This document shows positions 53,687 through 60,738 of a stretch of 64,000 bases of DNA, piece after piece. The notes under the pieces are model-generated. The model made no database searches. It had not been told where the DNA came from and saw only the letters and a program-made list of their open reading frames with translations. The stretch is from positions 61,646-125,645 of the forward strand of contig JADJVK010000010.1 of the NCBI GenBank assembly GCA_016710625.1. Reading direction: 5' to 3'. Within the stretch, counting starts at the first letter, position 1, and every line of letters begins with the position of its first letter. A program made the position numbers and the translations under genes. Source of the stretch: Saprospiraceae bacterium (GTDB lineage: Bacteria; Bacteroidota; Bacteroidia; Chitinophagales; Saprospiraceae).

Positions 53687-55885
53687 ATGAAATATTTATT
53701 TATATTTTTAGGTATCTTATTATCTGTTATAGGTAATTCACAATCTTTATCAATCGATTCTATCCAATTAGATGAAGTTCAAATTTCTTCTGTTCCATTA
53801 GGTGAGCGGTTAAAATTTACAACACAATTAACCACTTTAATAGATAAGTCAATAATTAAAAATTCAAATCAACCAACTTTAGCTGAAGTTTTATCCCAAA
53901 GTGGACAAGTAATGGTTCAGAAAAGTCAATTAGGTGGCGGAAGCCCAATCATTAGAGGTTTTGAAGCGAATAAAATTTTGCTAGTAGTCGATGGAATAAA
54001 AATGAATAATGCCATCTATAGAGGAGGGCATTTGCAAAATGTAATTTCTGTTGATAATAACTATTTAGATAGAATTGATTTAATATTTGGTTCACAATCA
54101 GTTGCTTATGGTAGTGATGCATTCGGTGGAGTACTCCACTTTCATACTTTGAAACCATTGTACAATGACAATTCAAAAATGTTATATAAAGCAAATTTGA
54201 TGACTAGATATGGAACAGCTATGAAAGAAAAGACGATCAGTGCCCAAGTTCAAGGTGGAAATAATCGATTTGGTTTCGCAACAAGTTTGTCCTATTCAGA
54301 TTTTGGCGATTTATTACAAGGTGCAAATCGCAATGATGCTTATCCAAACTTTGGAAAACTCAATCAATATGTCAATCGAATCAATAACAAGGATTCTGTA
54401 TTGACGAATAGTGATCCGAATTTACAAAAAAGAAGTGGCTATACTCAATTTGATTTTTTGCAAAAACTAGAATATAGACCAAATGAGCACAATAAATTTT
54501 TATTGAATATTCAGGGTTCAACTACTTCAAATGTAAATAGATATGATAGGTTAACGGAAGTTACTAATAATAAACCTACCTATGCAGAATGGTATTATGG
54601 TCCACAAAACAGGATTCTTGCGGCGTTACAATATACCAATAGTGCTTCAAATAATGTTTATGATGTATTAGAATTTAATGTAAATTATCAGAATATTGAT
54701 GAATCAAGAAATTCTAGAAAACTAAATGCTTCTTCATTGAAATCACAAGTAGAGAATATCAAAATTTATGGAGGAGCTTTAAATATGCGAAAAAACTTTA
54801 ATAAAAATGAACTAGATTATGGCTTAGATTTTAGTTATCATGATGTTTCATCTAAAGCAACTCTTAAAAATTATACTACATCAGTAGAAACGAATGCTGA
54901 TACTAGATATCCTGATGGAGGTTCAAATATGAATTATTTTGGAATATACATTGCACATAGATTAAAGTATAGCAAAAAACTAGTTTTTAACGATGGTTTG
55001 AGGTACTCAAATGTTGGGTTGAATGCAAATTTTAATGATAAAACATTTTTTCCATTTCCATATTCAACTGCTACAAATAAATACAGTGCTTTGAATTTTG
55101 CAATTGGTGCATCCTACTTTTTAACTGACAAATCAAAAATTTATGCATCCATAAATACAGGATTTAGAGCACCAAATGTTGATGATTTAGGTAAAGTTTT
55201 TGATAGTAAAGCAGGTGCAACAGTAGTAGTACCAAATCCAGATTTGAAAGCAGAAAAAACATATCAAGCTGAAATTGGATTTAATTCAAATTTATCTACT
55301 TATTTTAATTTTGGTGTAAATGCATGGTACACTATTTTGAAAAATGGTTTAGTTGTCGCACCTACCACATTTAATGGACAAGATTCAATAATTTATAATG
55401 GCAAAAAAACAGCTGTTGTATCAACACAAAATGTAAATAGTGCCAATATTTCTGGATTTTCAGTGAATATAAATGGAAGTTTAACTTCACATTTTGGATA
55501 TCTAGCAAATGCAACTTATACATTAGGAAAAATAGATAAGACAGATGGCTCCACTTCACCATTGGATCACATACCTCCTTTTTATGGAAAAGTTGGTATT
55601 TTTTACCAAACTAAACCACTTAGAGTTGATTTATATACTTTGTTTAATGGAGCAAAAAAATTAGCTGATTATAGCAATAGCGGTGAAGATAATCTACAAT
55701 ATGCAACAGCAGATGGAATGCCATCATGGTACACTATTAATGCAAGAGTAAGTTATCAAATTATCAAAAATTTAAACTTGCAATTAGCATGTGAAAATAT
55801 ATTAGATCAAAACTATAGAGTATTTGCTTCAGGCATTTCTGCACCGGGACGAAACTTTGTAGTGACAGCAAGATTTAGTTTGTAA
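53687..55885 (+). CDS. TonB-dependent outer-membrane receptor
   Basis: The ATG at 53687 gives 732 residues with a signal (MKYLFIFLGILLSVIGNSQ), the TonB-box region LDEVQISSVPLGE, and a plug with GGGSPIIRGFEANKILLVVD near residue 85 and FGSQSVAYGSDAFGGVLHFH near residue 140. A 22-strand barrel ends NFVVTARFSL. The plug resembles haem/siderophore-type receptors, and the nearby feoAB genes make iron-related substrates likely. An in-frame TTG at 53663 would destroy the signal peptide. Confidence 0.92.
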   Translation: MKYLFIFLGILLSVIGNSQSLSIDSIQLDEVQISSVPLGERLKFTTQLTTLIDKSIIKNSNQPTLAEVLSQSGQVMVQKSQLGGGSPIIRGFEANKILLVVDGIKMNNAIYRGGHLQNVISVDNNYLDRIDLIFGSQSVAYGSDAFGGVLHFHTLKPLYNDNSKMLYKANLMTRYGTAMKEKTISAQVQGGNNRFGFATSLSYSDFGDLLQGANRNDAYPNFGKLNQYVNRINNKDSVLTNSDPNLQKRSGYTQFDFLQKLEYRPNEHNKFLLNIQGSTTSNVNRYDRLTEVTNNKPTYAEWYYGPQNRILAALQYTNSASNNVYDVLEFNVNYQNIDESRNSRKLNASSLKSQVENIKIYGGALNMRKNFNKNELDYGLDFSYHDVSSKATLKNYTTSVETNADTRYPDGGSNMNYFGIYIAHRLKYSKKLVFNDGLRYSNVGLNANFNDKTFFPFPYSTATNKYSALNFAIGASYFLTDKSKIYASINTGFRAPNVDDLGKVFDSKAGATVVVPNPDLKAEKTYQAEIGFNSNLSTYFNFGVNAWYTILKNGLVVAPTTFNGQDSIIYNGKKTAVVSTQNVNSANISGFSVNINGSLTSHFGYLANATYTLGKIDKTDGSTSPLDHIPPFYGKVGIFYQTKPLRVDLYTLFNGAKKLADYSNSGEDNLQYATADGMPSWYTINARVSYQIIKNLNLQLACENILDQNYRVFASGISAPGRNFVVTARFSL

Positions 55886-55984
55886 AAATATTTTAAAAAA
55901 AATTAAAAAAATATTTTTTTATATAATTAATTATCCTTTATATTTGCATCATCATTAATTGAGTGTTTTTTGGGGTTATATATT

Positions 55985-56017
55985 GGGGTGCATTCCTTCG
56001 GAGTGTGCCCCTTTTTT
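55985..56017. terminator. Terminator between the TonB receptor and the oxidoreductase
   Basis: GGGGTGCATTC (55985-55995) pairs with GAGTGTGCCCC (56001-56011), allowing G-T pairs, around a CTTCG loop, followed by TTTTTT. Convergent genes lie on both sides. A TATATTTG box at 55939-55946 upstream leaves room for a 60-nt transcript. Confidence 0.85.
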
Positions 56018-56022
56018 ATTGC

Positions 56023-56994
56023 TTAAACTTTAATATCTACTGATTTTCCAGACTTTCTACTTTTTTCAGCAGCAAATCCCATGATATGACTTTCTATGGA
56101 TTCATCAATTGTAGAGGTTAGTAATTTTGGATTATTAGTTGAAATTGCTTTTAACCAATCATTTACCAAAACCCAATCTCCTCCGCCATGACCATCAGTT
56201 TCCTGTTTCCATTCTGTCTTTTTCCCAGTTCTAAAATCTGTCATTGTAAATGAGCTCATATCTCCAACAATGTCGCCCATACTGCCCATAATACGAGTTC
56301 TTCGTCCATCATAAGAGGTGAAAGCTTCCATTGAAAATGCAACTGTTACATCATCAGAAAACAAAATATTGCAAGTGTAATGATCTGGCTGATCATTGTC
56401 CATCTGATAGACACACCTTCCAAAATTGGTCGTTTTCAAATAATTGTCAATTACAGGACCATATTGTGATTTATCTTCTGGCAAATCAAAATGATGCAAC
56501 CAAGTTCTATTTTTTTGATAAATCTTTATGGCTGAATATGGACATTCATTTTCAATAGTACAGCCATCGGTACACCTTTTGGAGGAACCCAAAGGCGCAT
56601 TTCTCGAAGTAAACCATTTTAATGACCCTATTGCATGAATTTGTTTACTTTTTTTGCCCAATACCCATTTGATAATATCTAAATCATGACAAGATTTTGC
56701 TAAAATGATGGGCGTTGTTTCTTTACTATTGTGCCAATTTCCCCTCACATAAGAATGGCTCATATGAATATGATGGATGGGTTCTAAATGTTGCATACTG
56801 ACCACTTCACCTATCGCACCTGATTGAACCAGTTCCTTTAATTTTTGAAAATATGGAGCATACCTCAATACATGACAAACTGCGACTATCTTATTTTGCT
56901 TTTTCGACAATTCCAAAATATCTCTACATTCGGATTCACTAGGAGAAATTGGCTTTTCCAGCAAAACATGATACCCTAATTTTAAAGCAGCCAT
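56023..56994 (-). CDS. Gfo/Idh/MocA oxidoreductase, C-terminal part
   Basis: These 323 residues continue a NAD(P)-dependent sugar oxidoreductase whose N-terminus lies at 56982-57377. They include VLLEKPISPSESECRDILEL near residue 10 (EKP motif with catalytic lysine) and the active-site HLEPIHHIHMSHSYVRGNW near residue 84. AKSCHDLDIIKWVLG near residue 107 has the conserved DxxxW pattern. A cysteine-rich stretch CTDGCTIENECPYS near residue 141 is typical of the secreted, AlsW/glycosidase-like subgroup. The frame join is one missing A at 57049-57051. Confidence 0.85.
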   Translation of the reverse strand: MAALKLGYHVLLEKPISPSESECRDILELSKKQNKIVAVCHVLRYAPYFQKLKELVQSGAIGEVVSMQHLEPIHHIHMSHSYVRGNWHNSKETTPIILAKSCHDLDIIKWVLGKKSKQIHAIGSLKWFTSRNAPLGSSKRCTDGCTIENECPYSAIKIYQKNRTWLHHFDLPEDKSQYGPVIDNYLKTTNFGRCVYQMDNDQPDHYTCNILFSDDVTVAFSMEAFTSYDGRRTRIMGSMGDIVGDMSSFTMTDFRTGKKTEWKQETDGHGGGDWVLVNDWLKAISTNNPKLLTSTIDESIESHIMGFAAEKSRKSGKSVDIKV

Positions 56995-57377
56995 ACAAGG
57001 ACCATAATGTAAGTTGTCAGGAGTCGATACGATGACTGCATCTGCAAATTTGGGTTTTTAAAAACATCTTCCCATGTCGCAAATCTATTTGAATCTGGAA
57101 TATTGTGTTTGGCAGTATATCTTTCATTTCTCAATTTTATGGGCTCAGCTACGCCAATAATGTCTAGTTGCTCTGGATATTTTAAGGCATAAGCACCATA
57201 TAGATTTCCTCTTGCACCAGCACCAATTGTAATAGCAGAGATTGGTTTATCAGGTTTGAAATCATCTAATCCAGCAGTATTAAAGATATTTTCTAATTCT
57301 GCTGCTGGAAGTTCATCGGTTATTATTGGGACAATTGATCCCAATCCAATTGCTTTTATTATTTGACGACGATTCAT
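56982..57377 (-). CDS. Gfo/Idh/MocA oxidoreductase, N-terminal part
   Basis: The 131-residue fragment starts with a twin-arginine-like signal (MNRRQIIKAIGLGSIVPIIT) and the Rossmann motif AITIGAGARGNLYGAYALKY near residue 48, then DIIGVAEPIKLRNERY. After WEDVFKNP the frame slips; adding one A in CCCAAATTT gives KFADAVIVSTPDNLHYG and runs into the C-terminal part. The complete gene, 56023-57377, encodes about 450 residues. The Tat-like signal suggests periplasmic action with a bound cofactor. Confidence 0.85.
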   Translation of the reverse strand: MNRRQIIKAIGLGSIVPIITDELPAAELENIFNTAGLDDFKPDKPISAITIGAGARGNLYGAYALKYPEQLDIIGVAEPIKLRNERYTAKHNIPDSNRFATWEDVFKNPNLQMQSSYRLLTTYIMVLVWLL

Positions 57378-57380
57378 AGA

Positions 57381-57428
57381 AAAATATTTTAACTAAAAGT
57401 AAATAAAATCTTTTAGTTAAAATATTTT
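57381..57428. repeat. Perfect 19-bp inverted repeat
   Basis: AAAATATTTTAACTAAAAG (57381-57399) is repeated exactly inverted at 57410-57428 with a 10-nt spacer. It lies 4 bp upstream of the oxidoreductase ATG and about 30 bp after the alpha-2-macroglobulin stop. It could be an AT-rich terminator for the latter or an operator for the former. Confidence 0.85.
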
Positions 57429-57458
57429 TTGCAAGAATTAATTCATTCACAATTTTAT

Positions 57459-58961
57459 CTATTTCCCAACCTTCAACATCAAACCATTGGAATGGCTACT
57501 AAATTCAGGAGCATACATGCACTGAATTGTGGCAATCCCAGTGGAACAATTTCCTTCTCTGACGATATTCAAAGGATATTCGAAAACGAAAGTTCCTTTT
57601 GGTAAATATTCGATAAAGAAATTGGATGAAAGATCTTTGGTGCTTTCATAATAGCCTAAGCCATCTTGCCATTTATACTGACTTAATACATTCGTTGGTT
57701 CTGTATTTGATGGACGCATATCTTTTAAATGAATAAATTCCATAGCTCTATCCACTTTTAGTTCGATTCTAACTTTTAGCTTATCTCCTGGTTTTAGCTC
57801 TTTTTTTGGATTTATCTCCACCAATTTTGGTCCAGTTGGTGAATTTTCTTCAATAAAATACTTTTTTACCAAGGTTAATGGCGTCTCTTGAAAAGTGGTA
57901 ATTTTATCCAATTGTTCAAAATATTGCCAATAAATTGCTCCCCAACTTGGGACTGGATTTGTATTCTCGATTTTTATGGTAGCCATATCTTTTGAAATTT
58001 CTTTACCTTTATAATCGATTTTGAAATATCCACTTCCAGCTTCTTTTTGTATTTTAGATATGTCAATTTTTTGGTTACCTAAAGTAATATTTGGTGAATT
58101 ATCTGCATCAAGCCATTTATTACCATTCAACAACAAAGCATATATCGCATTTGATGTACCTTTAGTAGTGTTCCAATTGTTGGTTTGTTTGTTTTTCAAC
58201 AACCAAGTTTTCAATTGCTCTACTGCAAGATTGTCATTAGAAATTTCAGAAAATGCTTCCACCATCAATGAGTGTGTTTCAATTGGGAGTTGGTACCAAT
58301 AATATCCATAATTATTTTTCCAATACATTCCCATTTCTTCATTCACTATTGCTCTTTCTTTCAATGACTTAACAATTTCCAATGCCGAATTTTTTTCATT
58401 ATTTCTATTTAAAATCAAAGCAATCATCCCTTCATTATACAATCCTTTTTTCCAATATTTCTTTGCTTGATCCAAATAATACTTTTTAGCTTCTATTAAT
58501 TTTGAATCATTGTTTGATTCGTTAAAAAAGGTTTTTGTATACAAATAATGAATTGTCATATAATCTAAATTATCATCCGATAATTTAATTTTTCCCTCTT
58601 TTGACATTTGTAACAATCTTTCATATCTTTCTATAAATGAGCGATCTATATAATTGATTGAATTGGTGAGCCATGATAATTCATTTGTAATATCCACCCC
58701 TAATTTCTTTAAATGTCCGATGCCTTCCAAAATATATTGTGTAATATAATCATTAGGTCTGCCTCCTGGAAACCAAGAAATTCCACCATCGTTTGCCACT
58801 CTATCCGATAGTTTTTTCAAAGCCTTTTCTTTTTCAAAAGCCATTTTATTCAAATCAAATAGTAGTGCAATGTTTTTTCTTTGTGTTGCCTCATTTTGTG
58901 CATCTACAACCCAAGGAGTCTCCTCCAAAAGTGCAGATTTCAACTCTTGATTTTGCTCCAA
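57459..58961 (-). CDS. Alpha-2-macroglobulin, C-terminal part (TED and receptor-binding-like domains)
   Basis: These 500 residues are the end of the alpha-2-macroglobulin that starts at 63480. Helical thioester-domain repeats are visible (NDGGISWFPGGRPNDYITQY near residue 53, YALLLNGNKWLDA near residue 274). A beta-rich C-terminal domain follows, with PGDKLKVRIELKVDRAMEFI near residue 393 and GNCSTGIATIQCMYAPEFSS near the end. The join with the preceding fragment requires one more A in the T4 run at 58967-58970, reading ALKSNLEQNQELK. Confidence 0.85.
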   Translation of the reverse strand: MEQNQELKSALLEETPWVVDAQNEATQRKNIALLFDLNKMAFEKEKALKKLSDRVANDGGISWFPGGRPNDYITQYILEGIGHLKKLGVDITNELSWLTNSINYIDRSFIERYERLLQMSKEGKIKLSDDNLDYMTIHYLYTKTFFNESNNDSKLIEAKKYYLDQAKKYWKKGLYNEGMIALILNRNNEKNSALEIVKSLKERAIVNEEMGMYWKNNYGYYWYQLPIETHSLMVEAFSEISNDNLAVEQLKTWLLKNKQTNNWNTTKGTSNAIYALLLNGNKWLDADNSPNITLGNQKIDISKIQKEAGSGYFKIDYKGKEISKDMATIKIENTNPVPSWGAIYWQYFEQLDKITTFQETPLTLVKKYFIEENSPTGPKLVEINPKKELKPGDKLKVRIELKVDRAMEFIHLKDMRPSNTEPTNVLSQYKWQDGLGYYESTKDLSSNFFIEYLPKGTFVFEYPLNIVREGNCSTGIATIQCMYAPEFSSHSNGLMLKVGK

Positions 58962-59701
58962 ATTACTTTTAATGCCTCTGGATTATTTTTCCAACTATCA
59001 AAAATAGTTTTTATTTTGGGGGTAGAATTTGCGATATAATTTGCTAAGGAGTTGGCATAGAAACGATTAAATAATTGCTCGGAACATTCATGAGGATATT
59101 CCATCAAATAGGGTAGAGCTTTCACCGCATACCATACTGGATTTGGCGTGAATTCTAGTGTGAATTGATGATTGATGATGGTATTAGAAGGATTTTCTTT
59201 CATATTTTTCAATACAAAAGTTTTTGTTTGGTTTGGTCCTACAGGCAATGGCAAAGATTCGGTCACCAACATGCTATTTGTAACCACAGGAATCACATTT
59301 TCTTCAGCATCAGTGAAATTTCCACTTTGAGCACTGATTCTGAATTTTAATGTATTCAATATTTCATTTGGAATTACCAATTTCCATTCAACTTTTTCAC
59401 TTAAAGTTGGCTGTAAGTGGAAAGATTTTTCTATAGAAATATTAGACAATTGTTTATTTCTATCTTCACCAGTTATTGCATCCCAAAATTCTAGTTTTGC
59501 AGTACCATTTAGGTCGTTTTTCGACATATTGGTTACTTTACCAGTAAAAGTTATCGTATCTCCAGATCTTAAAAATCTTGGAGCAAAAGGTAATATCATC
59601 AAATCTTTTTGGGTAACGATTTCTTTGGAAGTAATGGCAGTTGCTAATTGTTTGTCATGTGCAAAAGCTAGAAACTTCCATTTCGTCAAGGCGTCATTCA
59701 T
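58940..59701 (-). CDS. Alpha-2-macroglobulin, thioester-bearing middle part
   Basis: This 253-residue fragment contains RFLRSGDTITFTGKVTNMSK near residue 40 and the thioester motif in YPHECSEQLFNRFYANSLA near residue 200. The CSEQ codons lie at 59075-59086. The motif shows that this protein belongs to the thioester-containing (trap-type) alpha-2-macroglobulins. In the same frame, coding sequence extends upstream to about 59880 (KPIAPLQPRTNLNETVFFYP), beyond the first ATG. Confidence 0.85.
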   Translation of the reverse strand: MNDALTKWKFLAFAHDKQLATAITSKEIVTQKDLMILPFAPRFLRSGDTITFTGKVTNMSKNDLNGTAKLEFWDAITGEDRNKQLSNISIEKSFHLQPTLSEKVEWKLVIPNEILNTLKFRISAQSGNFTDAEENVIPVVTNSMLVTESLPLPVGPNQTKTFVLKNMKENPSNTIINHQFTLEFTPNPVWYAVKALPYLMEYPHECSEQLFNRFYANSLANYIANSTPKIKTIFDSWKNNPEALKVIWSKIKS

Positions 59702-59769
59702 TTTGAATTTTATAAGGACATTCCCTTCCGCATCAGTTTCAAGATTTGGATAGAAAAAAACGGTTTCAT

Positions 59770-60702
59770 TTAAATTAGTCCTCGGTTGTAATGGTGCGAT
59801 TGGTTTGTTTTCTTTGGGTGAATTTTTGTCTTGAGTATCATCAAATGTATCTGGATCATTAATTTTTGCTTCGGATCTTCCATTTTCATTTTTGGTTTCA
59901 TGTCCCCACTTAAGATAACTTCATCCATAACAGCTGATCTGCTAAATCGACTATTATATAGATAATAATGTGAAAATATTTCCACACAAAAGTTGGGATA
60001 GCTAATCGCTGTATTGCGGAGATAGGCAATATTTTCTTTTTGTTTACTATTATAAAGCAAACTGCTTAAATCGAACCCATAATTTTGAAAAGTATGGTTT
60101 GGAAATGAAGTGGGAAATAAAATGGGTTTATTAAAATTATGGGATACGAACTGATCCAAAGAGGCATCATACATAGTAGCAAGTAATTCAGCAAACAATT
60201 TATCTTTTTTGTAACCTTTTATTTTTAGTTTCCATACTTCATCTTCCCCTGGCAACAATTTATCTCTAAATGTCTCATATTCAATAGTCAAATCTTTATT
60301 GGTCCAAGGAACTACTATCGTTTGAGATTCTTGATAAAAGCGATTGTTTTGAACGAAAGTGATATTAAAATGGAAATTTCCTCTGTCTGATTCTTGTATA
60401 GAGAAATTCAATTTTTCAGTGCCATCCAATTTCATCCATTTATTTGAAATGATTTCTCCTTGCTTTTCTACTTCATAATATAGGTTTGTCGCTTTTTTGG
60501 TGGTTAAAAATAAATTGCAATTTTCACCTGGTTCGTAAGATGCTTTATCTAAGGTCAACTGATAGGGTTGATTGGTTGGTATTTCTTTTGCTGCTAAATC
60601 ATATAATTTGAAAAACTGCTTTTTTTCGATTTGTTTACCTTTGTCATCATTTGCAGTGATTTCAATTACATAACTTCCCGTTTTCCAAGATTTCAGATCC
60701 AT
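59770..60702 (-). CDS. Alpha-2-macroglobulin, second part
   Basis: The fragment covers macroglobulin-like domains: WKTGSYVIEITANDDKGKQI near residue 5, LTLDKASYEPGENCNLFLTT near residue 43 and MYDASLDQFVSHNFNKP near residue 170. It loses the frame near 59880, where CCGAAGCAAAAATT needs one more A. It is in the same frame as the first part; the TGA between them disappears if the A7 run (60756-60762) is A6 and the A5 run (60735-60739) is A6, giving NWKKDNLVFEKTTFSEATDS. Confidence 0.82.
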   Translation of the reverse strand: MDLKSWKTGSYVIEITANDDKGKQIEKKQFFKLYDLAAKEIPTNQPYQLTLDKASYEPGENCNLFLTTKKATNLYYEVEKQGEIISNKWMKLDGTEKLNFSIQESDRGNFHFNITFVQNNRFYQESQTIVVPWTNKDLTIEYETFRDKLLPGEDEVWKLKIKGYKKDKLFAELLATMYDASLDQFVSHNFNKPILFPTSFPNHTFQNYGFDLSSLLYNSKQKENIAYLRNTAISYPNFCVEIFSHYYLYNSRFSRSAVMDEVILSGDMKPKMKMEDPKQKLMIQIHLMILKTKIHPKKTNQSHHYNRGLI

Positions 60703-60738
60703 GACAAGGCTATCTGTTGCTTCTGAAAAAGTTGTTTT

